This document shows, one piece after another, positions 1 through 10,460 of a DNA stretch of 64,000 nt. The position numbers and the translations under genes were made by a program. Source of the stretch: Nepenthes gracilis (Eukaryota > Streptophyta > Magnoliopsida > Caryophyllales > Nepenthaceae). The notes below the pieces were generated by a model that worked only from the letters and a program-made list of their open reading frames with translations, did no database searches and had not been told where the DNA came from. The number at the start of each line of letters is the position of its first letter. Position 1 is the first letter of the stretch. Where the stretch lies: NCBI GenBank assembly GCA_033239525.1, contig BSYO01000002.1, positions 18,839,901-18,903,900 on the forward strand, given 5' to 3'.

Positions 1-1184
1 TAATTTGCATGTTCCAGTGAGAAAGGAATGCGAATTTAGTTGAGAAAATGCCTTCCTAAGCTTGTGGCTTTGTAATTGCATGATTTTGAGGACTTAGGAT
101 TCAAACAGTGGCTGATTGGGGGAGGCCAATTAGTGTCGTGAAAGTGTACAGTCATCTTGGATCTAACCGGATAGGATGATTGACGTTCATGTTATTTGGG
201 TTGACCCCTAATGGGTCTGATAAGTTATAGTGGAAAGTAATGCCCTTGAGAAACGTTAAGGTTATGTTACTTTCACGTCTTGATAGGTAGGTACCCTTGA
301 GATAAGTGGGGGAGGAGTCCAGGTTAGTGTTACCCCCACGTGTATATCGGAAATTGGCCATTGAGGTTCTCTTTTGAAACTCAAGAGTATTGTCTTCGGA
401 GATAGGGAGATGATCATATGGTCTTGCATGTGGTCAGATTTGTTTAAAGGTTGAGAAGTGAACCACGGTGTTTTCTTTGGGGAAGTGGGCATCAATGTTG
501 GCAATTGATGCTGTGAGTCCTTGGACTTGTATGTCTTTGAAGACGTATCGCTAGTAAGTCCAAATGTTTGGGTATGACAGAATGTCGTATTCTTAGTTGG
601 GAGATAGAACCGTATGCAGATTGGGTTCAGTTGGCTTGTTGATATGCCAACAGGATCTTGAGGTCACTAAGTAATCGGAATTTTGAGAATTTTGGGTAAG
701 AATGGAAAGTTCTGTCCACTCCTTGGGTGATCGTCATGATTAGAGTTTTTATTGTGACGTAATTTGATGATTTGGGGATTAATCAAAGTAGCGCAGCGGA
801 AGCGTTGTGGGCCCGTGGCCCAGAGATTTCTATGATCGAATTCTTTCGAGGCTTAGAATGAATTGTTCACTGATCCTTTCGAGGTGTCGGATCGAGTTAG
901 AGGAATGTCCGGCATGATTGTGGGTGGCTTTTGGAATATCTAGAAATCGTTATAAGGTTTTCCTAGTACCGATAGTTGGGAGAACCGGTAAGTTTCCAGC
1001 TTGAGCCGATTGGAGAGACTAAGGATTTGTTTTGTGACGAGGATGAGAACGATTCAATGCTTGAGGTTTCTAAAATAGTCCTCGTCCGAGGAAATGAGTT
1101 TAGAATTTGAGGAGTCCACCTCAGATTTGAGAATTCGAGGCTCGTTAAATTTCGAGGACGAAATTTTAATAAGTGGGGGAGAAT
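1..1184 (+). mobile_element. Element A: non-coding 3' interior of a LARD-like LTR retrotransposon
   Basis: No reading frame of interest crosses this stretch in any frame. It matches, in reverse, the interior of element H around 57020-57700 (for example the block with 'ggaggccaattag' near 125-138 here and its complement near 57288), so it is a family interior and not unique DNA. It ends with a motif reading AAATTTCGAGGACGAAATTT near 1147-1166, then the polypurine tract AAGTGGGGGAGAAT at 1171-1184 just before the LTR. The 5' part of the element lies outside the window. Call is by sequence similarity read by eye. Confidence 0.75.
1171..1184 (+). other. Polypurine tract of element A
   Basis: AAGTGGGGGAGAAT directly abuts the LTR start TGTGAGG at 1185. 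This is the plus-strand primer site expected immediately upstream of a 3' LTR. The same purine run precedes the LTRs at 4859 and 7847 and, on the minus strand, the F LTR at 42755. Confidence 0.85.
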
Positions 1185-1540
1185 TGTGAGGTTCCGGATT
1201 TAAGAACTTGATATTAATGAGGCAATTAGTATGTTAATGATCAATACTAATCCTATGGAAAGATTAAGGTTTGGTTTCAGAAGAAAAGTCAAGAAAATTA
1301 TTCGGGTCCGGGCTGCTGAAGCCCTGCCAACAGGCTTGCGCCTGCTGGGCGCTTGAGCCGTGGCTCGAGGGGAAAAACCAGAAGCGAGGCTGCTCGAGCG
1401 CCAAGTTTCCTTCTCCCTCATTTTTTAGATCGACCGAGGGTTTTAGAGAGAGAGAGGGGGCATCTAGAGAGAGAAGGGAGATTGAGCCCGGGAGTCCGAT
1501 TCCGTCCGAAAGCTAGGTATAAAAGTGAAAGCACGCGTCG

Positions 1541-1548
1541 AGGCAAGT
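1541..1548 (+). promoter_or_regulatory. Conserved GC-type splice-donor-like site, LTR A
   Basis: AG|GCAAGT fits the strong consensus of plant GC-AG intron donors. With the CAG at 3320-3322 it would bound a 1780-nt intron lying inside the LTR. The same site is found in most other LTRs of the window. Splicing is inferred, not shown. Confidence 0.4.
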
Positions 1549-3281
1549 GTTCTCATACTCACTTCTCGTTCTCTTTCAATGTTTTATGTATTTTCGTTGG
1601 GTATTTTGCGTCGATACCCACCGTGGATGTTAGAATCTTGAAACCCATGAGTATGGGCTAAGGAAAATGTTGTTGTTTGTCCAAATCGTGTCCGATTCGT
1701 CCGAGTGGGTTTCACCGAAACCCTAACCCACAAAAATTGGGGATTTCCCATTTCCCGCCCGTGTATCATGAAATTGACCCCAAAATGTGAATCCCCATGT
1801 CCCATTGATGAATATATGTTGGCCGCAGGTTTGATTTCGCACGTTTCAACCCGTTCGTGGCATCTGAGCCCTCTAAATGGGCGCTATTACTGTTCACCCG
1901 AGACCGGAGGTGATAATCGCGCGTTGTCACCTTCGTAAAATGATGGAATGACCCTAGAATGTGAATCCCCGTGTTCCAATTGTGTGTGTATATCGACCGG
2001 ATGCCGAATCCCACAAGATTTGACCCGTTCGTGGCATCCAGGAGCCTTAAAAGTTCCCCGTTGTGGATAATCCGAAAATGAATGGGAAGTTGCATACTTC
2101 CACCCTCATGATAAGTTAAATCAAACCCGATGTGAAATCTCGTGTACAAAGAGTGTGTACGAATCCACCGGACGTCCGATTTCCAAGTATCGAACCGTGT
2201 ACGGCGTCTGGGTGTTCAAAATTATATCCGATCATGATCACCTCGAAAATGAAATGAGAAATATAAGTGTTATGCTTCCATAATTGTTATTGATATAACG
2301 TTTAAATGTTTAAACGCAAATGTAAGCTCTGATACGTGTATCCGCGTGCTGGAGGCAAGGAATGAGTCCCGGAGGTTCCAAAGTGATATGTGATCATCGG
2401 AGGTAAGAATCTAATCTCTCTCGTGAACTTGGATGTCTTGTTGTGATTGAGGGAAATTGAGTCCCACGGATTGTGATTAAGGAAAATGAGTCCCATTGGA
2501 TTTTGTGAACTGTGACGTGAATGGAAGGGAATCCACATTGAGCTTGTGATGATGTAATCTCCTGGATGGAGATGTGTTTGATGATGTAATCTCGCAGTTG
2601 GAGATGATTGTGATGGGAATGAGATTTCCCCGAGATGTGATTGTGTGTGGCAAATGTGGGTTTCCCTCTCCAAGTGTTGAACCTAATATTGAAACTAGGA
2701 CCCTGAGTCGTATGGGTAGTATTCTTTAGTATACCATGTCCATCACGGTGTGAACCCGAGGAATTCTTGGCCACGTATTCCGGCCGCTCATGGGAGCGGG
2801 TGATGTCTGTGGTACGCTTTAGGAAACCACTGTGGAAGAACGAGGATTGCCCTGGACCCCGGGGGTATGGGGTGTGTCTGTCGATACTACATATTGAGAT
2901 ATAGTCATCTGTGATGATTGTTGCATGGATGCAACCGAGAGTCGTGTGCTACCGACCTAAAATAGTAGCCGTGGCTTTAAAATGTGTAGCGAACACATTC
3001 CTATCCTCATTCTCTCGCATCATTGGCTAGTACGGTCTACTAGCCGGGTTCCGCAAAGATGATGTAATAACGAAAATGAATAATGTTCAAGATATGAAAA
3101 CCGTGAGAATCAAATGAATCTAAATGGTGACCAATCAGTGTAATCGTGAGAACTGTAGGAATCAAGTGATCCCAGTTGTTCTTGTTCCCTCTCCTATTTC
3201 TTGATTATAAAGAGTGCATGTATTTCCTCTCGCTTCAGTTCTTGTACATGTCTTGGAGGGGTGTTTATGATTACATTTGCT

Positions 3282-3322
3282 GAGCTGTTAGCTCACTATT
3301 GCTGTTGTTGTTTTCCTTTCAG
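3282..3322 (+). promoter_or_regulatory. Conserved hairpin plus splice-acceptor-like tract, LTR A
   Basis: The perfect inverted repeat GAGCT-GTT-AGCTC is followed by a CTCAC branch-like motif, a long T/C-rich tract and CAG at 3320-3322, then ATGAG. This order recurs in nearly all LTRs of the window on either strand. Confidence 0.45.
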
Positions 3323-3852
3323 ATGAGAACACTTAGCCGGCGCTGGATTGGTTAGAGCAAGGAGAGGCTTGCTTGTTGAGGCTGGCTGGACGGCGAGTGC
3401 AGAAGGATTTGGACTTAGAGTTGGATCGGATTACGGACGGCCACTCGGGGTTGAGCGTGGCTCGTTATAGTTATTATTTTATGGTTTTGTTATGTTTCCG
3501 CATTTATGATGATTTAGTTATGCTTCCGCATCTGTATATATATGTTTTGAGTTTGGTTTCATTAAATGGCATCTCTCTAGATCCAGTATAGTAGCTAGGG
3601 GTACTGTGTTGGAGCCATGATGATATGACAGATTGTGATCCTATGTGGCATGTTGTAGGCTTTGTGTGTAAGCCTTTTGATAGATGTGTGCTTGTACAGG
3701 ATGATATTTAACAGGTTGTACCATTTGGTTTTCGTCCGGTTGCAGAGGAAACTCTGTCGGATTTTCTGTAGAGTCAATAGTTTAATTATGGGCTCAGGGC
3801 TGTGTTGCCATTGACGGAGATTATTCAATGGAGAATAATCCGGTCCGTCACA

Positions 3853-4858
3853 TAAGTAGTGAGGCAATGAACTTAAGAAATGAGAAGTCTTTATGGTTTT
3901 ACCTCAGAACAATTTCGAAGATCCACTCCCTGTAATTATAGAGGACAAGTTAGGAATGAATCATTTGGCTCATTGATATGCCAATGAGATCTTGAGGTTT
4001 CTAAGTATTTGGGTTTTAAAATTTTGGGTAATGACCTAAAGCAATATTGAATCTTTGGGTGATAATTATAATTGCAGTTTCTAATCTGGCTATAATTTGA
4101 GAATTTGTAGGAATTGTCTGGCATGATATGCTATCTTGGAATTTGCTCTAATTATGGCTGTCATGTAATCTAAGTATTTCGTATGGATTGTGTACTTTAG
4201 AGAAATGTTGGTCTGATAACATATCAAAGAAATAGTGAGGATATAGAGTATTTCAATCTTGAGGTTGTTTGCGATTTGAGGTTTGTGCAAAAATCTTAGC
4301 TGAAACTTGATCAGGAAAATTTGGGTGTTAAGTTAAATTTAATATAGTGGCAAATTGTAACTGGACGATTTGTAATTAGATAATTAATCAGAGTAGCATA
4401 GCGAACATGTGGTGAACCCTCATATTTTAAGGTTGCATTTGAGGTTCAGAAGGAATGCTTGTTTTTGACGCTTAGCGTAAATTGATGTAAGAATTTTCTG
4501 CCAATTGAGTATTTGAGCTAAGTCGAAGGGAGTTAAAAGATTTGGGTTGCCCTCGAACTTAGTAGTGTATTGTAAGATCTCCCAGGTACCATAAATCATG
4601 GAAGTAAATACGTGATCGTGCTGAGTCGTTGTTGGGAGATTAAAAATTTGTCTCCTAATAAGATTTCAATCTAGGTTCCCATAGAACAAACCAGATAATA
4701 AGGACCAGAATAATTCAAATGCTTGAGGTTTTCTGGGGTAACCGTTTAATTAAGAAAGTGACTTGGGAAAGTTAGGAGAATTTAGAAGATTACCCCGACT
4801 ATGAAAATTTGGGGTTCATTAAATTTTGAGGATTAAATTTTTATAAATGGGAGAGAAT
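3853..4858 (+). mobile_element. Element B: non-coding 3' interior
   Basis: No supported coding frame. It aligns by eye with part of element A's interior (a shared block around 'gatatgccaa.gagatcttgag' at 644-664 and 3975-3996). It ends with the same family motif and the tract ATAAATGGGAGAGAAT before the LTR at 4859. Element A was inserted into it, so its 5' part lies to the left of the window. Confidence 0.75.
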
Positions 4859-7233
4859 TGCGATGTCCGAGCTTTCAAAACATAGTAAATTCTATTAATT
4901 AACTTAATGTAATTAAGTTTGGAATAAGTTAAACTGAAAAAATTAGAAAATTAGTCTTAGTGGAGCAAATAGTAGAGTTGGGCTTGTTGCTGGCTCGAGC
5001 CCAACAGAAGGCGCCAAAAACATATTACTCTAGAAAAGCTCGTGCATGCCGCTCGCTCAAGCGCACAAGGAGGCACCATTTTCAGATTCACTGGCGCTCG
5101 TCGCGCGCTCGCCCGGTATTCGAGTGCCAGTCTGTTATAAAGACGTGTGCGGGCTTTCTGTCGGCCATTTTTTCGTGATTTCCGATGGATAGAGAGAGAG
5201 AGTGGGAGGGAGAAGAGAGAAAACATGCAAACGAAGGCCTCCGAGTCTGAATCCGTTCGAGAGCCAGTTAGAAAAGTGATAGATAGAGTTAAGACAAGTA
5301 CACTCATACTCTTCTCTTTCATTTTCATGCACTTTTGCCTTATTTTCTTCGGGGATCCTCATTCCAATACCATGTTAGGCTTATATATTATGATTCTCAA
5401 GACCCAAGCATACATATATGTCAATTTGCAGCCCAAATTTGTAATTTAGGTAAGGTTTCAGACAACATAAACCCTAGCCCTCACACCCGAGCATGAAACC
5501 CATGGATGTTTGGGGCTTTATCTTAATTTGGGATTAAACTATGGTTACGCATGACTTGGGCATGTAGTTTTATAGATTGGGTATTCGAATTTCTGGTTTG
5601 AGGTGAAAATTCGTTCGCAGATCCCCTAACCCTCGCTCAGACACCGTTTAAGCTTCAATTTGGGGTTTAATGTATAAATTAACCTAGGATTATAGTTACC
5701 TATGCCTTGGGTTTGATAATTTATCCCTTGGATGTTTGAAATGTTAAGAATTAACCGATATGTGTAATCCATGCACTGTTCACGGGTACTGTTCACCCAA
5801 GGATTTTGAATGATATCTTACATAATTTTTTCATGTTTAATTTCTAATCAAATGATATGTATGTTTGTATAAATCCAATCAAATAATCTGGAAGCTTTAA
5901 TATATACGTCTGTGAAAGAAATCTGCTTTCAAAAGCTCTCAAAGTTAATCTGCTCTTTGACAGTAAGAATTCTAAATCTTCTATATACATATGATATCCG
6001 TATGTAAGTCAAATCGTGTAAAGATTTAAATCAGCAAGTAAGATAAGAAACATATGAATAACTTGAGGAAAGTTTCACATTTGAGATTCTGATAGATTTG
6101 ATCTCCAAGATTGAGATATTTGTGAAATAAGTTATATATGTGAAATAAGTCCGGGTGGATCCTCCTCAAAAGAATAAGTATCCTTGAAATTAGGACATGG
6201 ATTTAGGTTTTGATGGGTAATGTCCCCAGGCATGTCGCTAGTATGATAGTGGAGACACAAGGATTTGTCCTGACCGTATGCTATAGCGGGTAATACTATA
6301 ATCATGCCTTAGGACGTTACAGTGGTAATCAAGGATAGTTCTGTTTCTGAATCTGGAAAGATTGTGGGGAGAGCCACAACTTCTGAACTCTGACATTTGA
6401 TTATATGGAGTGAACACAATCTTTTCTCAATTATTCGCTCTTGTAGCTAATGGGGTCTACTAGTCCGAGTCCGCAAAGATAAATAATTATATTCAATCTA
6501 CATCCTAGAGAAAATAAGAAGAAGAAAGAAGTAAATTACTCCCCGAGCATGTCTATTCTAGTTTCATTTATGCATATCTTCCATGTTCATATATCTTTTT
6601 TCTATTTAGTTTTGTCATCATTGTTCAGTACTTTGTTGTGATGTACTTGTTGGGCTGTTAACTCACTCTTGCTTCTTCCTTCCGGATGAAAGCCACGAGC
6701 TAACATCCGATTAAATAGAGTATTGAGAGGGTTTGGCTTATGAAGATTGAATGACTTCGAAGACTTAGAACCTAGAATGTGACATATTCAGCGTTGTGCT
6801 AATAGTTGATTAAGTTTAATGTTATGTAATAAGTCTTGATACGATTTAATGTTTAAATTGTGATGGATAGTTATTATGTAGTCGCAGGTTATATATGGAT
6901 TTAGTTTTGCTTCCGCATTTGTTTGACTTTGGATTTGATTAGGCCTAGAGGGCATCTCTCTTAGATCCAATGTAGTGGTAGAGATACTATGTTTGGAGCC
7001 ATGGACGATATGGCATTTGTGGATCCTGTGTGTGTTGTGGTTGAATATTAAAGTCTAGGCATTTATATGTCTTGTGCAGGTTTATTTATACGGGTTGTAT
7101 GTTTAGTTTTGGCCCATATTTTGAGGAAACTCTGCCCAATTTTCTACAAAAGTTCATGTAATTTAATTATGGGCATTAGTTTGGTATATTTATTGATGGA
7201 GGTTATTAGAGGAAACTAACTCATTCCGTCACA
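4859..7233 (+). mobile_element. 3' LTR of element B (2375 bp)
   Basis: Begins TGCGATGTCC (TGTGATG with one change) and ends CATTCCGTCACA. Contains CTCGAG-type palindromes at about 4994-5125, a TATA box TATAAAG at 5136-5142, a GA-rich leader, a donor-like site that has lost its GC (AAG|ACAAGT near 5291-5299), and a degraded acceptor (CCGG at about 6682). The second conserved inverted repeat, GCCAT...ATGGC, is at 6998-7014. The 5' third closely resembles the LTR of element G (51004-53040), which suggests G-type elements are its autonomous relatives. The right flank ATAGG (7234-7238) should be the target duplication. Confidence 0.87.
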
Positions 7234-7791
7234 ATAGGGAAGAGGTGAGCAATAGATAGCTTTTGGGAATGGAAGTTATAAAGAAAATATCAGAAAATGT
7301 CAGGTTAATTCATGAAAAATTGAAAGTGGTCATAGAACTAATCATGGGAGATCAAAACTAAGTTTCATGGTCATAGAATATATCTTTTTGAAGATATCAC
7401 CATCAAAGGGAATCTCGAGGTTTAGGATCAAGGGAAAATTGAAGTCAAGGTTCATTTGACCATTTGAAATCTTAGAGAAGTCAGTGAAGTGGCCTATCGA
7501 TTGCCTTTGCCGCCTAGTTTGGAGGATGTGGACAATGTTTTTCACATGTCAATGCTATAGATGTATTTTTATAATCCAATGTATATTATTGAGTATGAAC
7601 CATTGCGGATTAACAAAAATCTAATGTATGTCGAGGAACCAATTCAGATTTTGGGTCATCAAGATCAGGTGATTCGAATGAAAACTATACCATTAGTCAA
7701 AATCTTATGGAGGAATCACTCATACGAAAAGGCCACATGGGTGTGGAAAGGCGAAATTTGGGATAAATATTCTCACTTATTTCACCAATGA
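7234..7791 (+). pseudogene. Integrase C-terminus and chromodomain of a Tekay/Del-type Ty3/gypsy element (element C)
   Basis: Translation of about 7270-7555 in shifting frames gives the end of a chromovirus integrase, including a proline-flanked segment and DVDNVFHMSML just before a stop. From 7561 an open frame of 76 codons follows with the hallmarks of a Tekay-type chromodomain tail: a segment ending EPLRINKNLMYVEEP, then IPLVKILWRNHSYEKATW and a final SHLF before the stop at 7789-7791. In this family the chromodomain steers integration to marked chromatin. Stops and frameshifts separate it from the rest of integrase, so it is a broken remnant. The upstream pol was displaced by insertion of B and is outside the window. 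Confidence 0.85.
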
Positions 7792-7846
7792 GGTATGTAA
7801 TTACTGTTAAATTTTGAGGACAAAAGTTTTATAAGGATGGGAGGAT
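7792..7846 (+). other. 3' untranslated end and polypurine tract of element C
   Basis: The short stretch after the chromodomain stop contains TTTTGAGGACAAAAGTTTTA near 7812-7831 and the purine tract AAGGATGGGAGGAT at about 7833-7846. The same layout precedes the 3' LTRs of A, B and F, tying those non-coding elements to the Tekay lineage. Confidence 0.75.
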
Positions 7847-9821
7847 AGTAAGGCCCAAATTTTTGAATTTATTATAATCATGATTAATCAAACTAATATA
7901 ATCAAAACTTAGGTCAAATGATGCAAAAATGGATTAAAAGAATCAAATTAGACTCGCTAAATCTAAGTCTAATACATTCCCAAATCTGGGTTTGAGCCTA
8001 AGCAAGCCTAACACATGCTTGAGCCCAGAAAATAGAGACCCTACGCCTAAAGTGTGCTCAAGCCCAAAAAACAAATACCCTATGCTTGAAGAGTGCACAA
8101 ACCATACTCGAGTGCTGAATCTAAAACTGCGGCTCCTGAAGTGCGCCTAAGTGGCGCTCGAGCGCCACTCAATTATAAATAGGATCCCATACTTATTTTT
8201 ATCATTTCGGCTGCAATTATCAAAGCTAGGGAGAGAGATAAGGAGAAGAGAGAGACAAAGAAAGAGAAAGCCAAGAAGCTCAAAGTTGAGGTGATTCAAG
8301 TTAGGATTTGAGTAAATCCAAGTCAAGGCAAATGTACTCTAAGCTCATTTTCCTTGTTGCTATTTCTTACCAATTCTTCTAAGAATTTTTGTTCAAATGC
8401 CGGTTTAAACTATAATTTCAAAGATAATATGTTTATAAGAAGCATGCATGTAAAATTTTCATGATTTTGTAGCCTTTTCATGTAAAATCTCTATTCATGT
8501 ACACATACATGCACACATGTTCTAAACTTTGTTCCTTAGCTGCATACATGTCTTTAATTCTGAGATTAATGTTCCTACATGTGACAAATTTTGTTCCTCA
8601 TGTTATAGTATGTTTTGGGCTTGTAATATAAGCTGTATGTTTCAATAATGCGAATAATTGAGCCCTACATGTGAAGTATTAAAGCTAATATTACATAAAT
8701 CATCATGTTTGCTGATTTTTGCTCCATTTTCTAAATTTTTGTTGAAGTCCATGGTCTAAATTCATACTGTAACTTATAAAGGTCTTAATTTATCAAGTGT
8801 ACATTTTATGGAAGTTGAAAAATATACATACATTGTCACTTAAAATTTGAAATTTTATATTATATGTTGAAAATGCACATCATGCTAAATTTCTACATTA
8901 AGTACTGAATTTTGAGTTTTTAGAATTTTAAGCTTTCAATTGATGCACGATCAAGTTTCTACTAAAACACAAGTATAAAATTATGAATTATGGAAGCAAA
9001 GTCCACAATATATCAAGACTTATGATTATATTCTCTAAGAGTGAGAACATTAAGAACTAAGAAAGTGTAGATTTTTACAAAAATTAAAAAATTAGACTAA
9101 GAATTATTTTAGTAAATATACCTTAGTATATTACAGTGGGATATCGATTTATGACCCAACATAACCACGGGGTTAAGAAGTAGCATCTGGCCCCATCAAT
9201 AAGGTGATATGTAGATGGCCCACCTCTAGGTCTTGAATAGGAGTATATGACCATTAGTTGTGTGGGAACATACACAACTAGATCTTCGATAGTCCACCCC
9301 TTTAGCTGGTAAGATCTACTGGCCTTGGTCCCTAAAGAAAAAAAGGATTTAAGCTTGATATCATGACTAAGAATAAGATAAGAAATTTAGAAATGTATCA
9401 TGTAAGTTCTCAGCACAAATTTCATACCTTTGGATACAATCATGATTCCTATTCCTTCCATTATATATTTAAATTTAAAGTAAACATGTCCTTTGTATAA
9501 AATTGAACCTCACTGGGTCTTTGATTCACTCTCTTATTATTTACTAACCCTTCAGATGAGATGCATGAATATTTACCAGATGAGGAGGAGTGAAGGTCAA
9601 GAAGTTTTAGTTTAGGTTCCTATAAAGGGTCGGATAATGTTAATATATCAAATGGTTGTGATGTAATTAATTCTATTTTTAGGCCTCGATCTATCATGTA
9701 ATTTGGTTTTGAAAATGTTTAAAGGCCTAAGGTGTTGTATTGCGTTTGTCCGATGTCGGTTTGTATATCATGTTAACCTTGGACAATTTTTATATGCATT
9801 TGGATTGTGGTATATGGTTGT
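7847..9821 (+). mobile_element. 3' LTR of element C, left part
   Basis: Follows the polypurine tract directly and begins AGTAAGGCCC, the family start with T changed to A. It contains CTCGAG-like palindromes (8110-8166), a TATA box TATAAATA at 8174-8181, a GA-rich leader, a donor-like AAG|GCAAAT with GC at 8328-8329, and an acceptor-like CAG|ATGAG at 9553-9555. It is interrupted at 9821 by solo LTR D; the duplicated GTTGT on each side proves the break. Confidence 0.8.
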
Positions 9822-9926
9822 TGTAATGTACCAATTTTTGAATATCGTAATGTAATAAAAAATATTAAGTTATGAAGAAGTTATCATAATGGCTAAAGAA
9901 GTTATTATCTACTAAGGACAAGGAAG

Positions 9927-10190
9927 TTGACCGGTCGAAATGAAATGTTGACTTGCCAAAATAATTGACCGGATTGGCATATGGTTGACCGGCTTAGATA
10001 GCAATATGGTTGGACAAGAATTGTTGACCGGCGGATTTAATAGTTGATCGGATTTGGCATATTGTTGATCGGCCAGAAAATGTTGACCAAAATATAAAGA
10101 TGACCGATTAAGATAGTTGGTCAGAAAAAATAAGAATCTGGAGACAAAAACGCCGGAATAAGGTAAAAAGACCTACCAACAGGTTGACCG
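9927..10190 (+). promoter_or_regulatory. W-box-like TTGACC cluster upstream of the D promoter
   Basis: TTGACC starts at 9926-9927, 9965, 9984-9985, 10024, 10083 and about 10183, with TTGACT near 9948; a further TTGACC lies near 10409. All are on the plus strand and most are followed by GG. TTGAC(C/T) is the core bound by plant WRKY transcription factors. The cluster is about 400-650 bp upstream of the TATA box. Function is inferred. Confidence 0.5.
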
Positions 10191-10249
10191 GATGATTATG
10201 ATTTTTGCCTGGTTGCGCCATTTTGCCCAGTATGGCAAAATGGCCGGTT

Positions 10250-10460
10250 TGCACAAATTTTCCGGTATGAATGGCCAGTATGGATGAATGGCCGATATGG
10301 ATGAAATTACCGGTATGGATGAATGACCGGTATGGATGAATGGCGGTATGGATGAATGATCGGTATGGATAAAATTACCGATATGGATGAAATTATCGGT
10401 GTGGCAAATTGACCGATATGGATGAATTTACCGGTATAGTAGAATTTATCGATATGGAAT
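10250..10460 (+). repeat. Short tandem repeat in LTR D, unit about 18-20 bp
   Basis: About ten degenerate copies of a unit containing ACCGGTATGGATGAA follow one another between the TTGACC cluster and the TATA box. Units vary at the CCGG core (CCGG, CCGA, TCGG). It overlaps the start of a lysine-rich open frame (10467-10748) that I do not regard as a gene. Confidence 0.8.

Larger units (their letters stand above)
1185..3852 (+). mobile_element. 3' LTR of element A (2668 bp)
   Basis: Begins TGTGAGG and ends GTCCGTCACA, the TG...CA ends of its family. Inside, in order: a CG-rich segment with CTCGAG palindromes (1330-1405), a GA-rich leader, a splice-donor-like AG|GCAAGT with GC at 1543-1544, a perfect inverted repeat GAGCTGTTAGCTC (3282-3294), and a pyrimidine tract ending in CAG (3320-3322) followed by ATGAGAAC. 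A TATAAAAG at 1518-1525 lies closer to the donor than in related copies. The next five bases, TAAGT (3853-3857), should be the right target duplication; the left copy is outside the window. The closest relative here is the H LTR (59595-62416, opposite strand). Confidence 0.88.
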
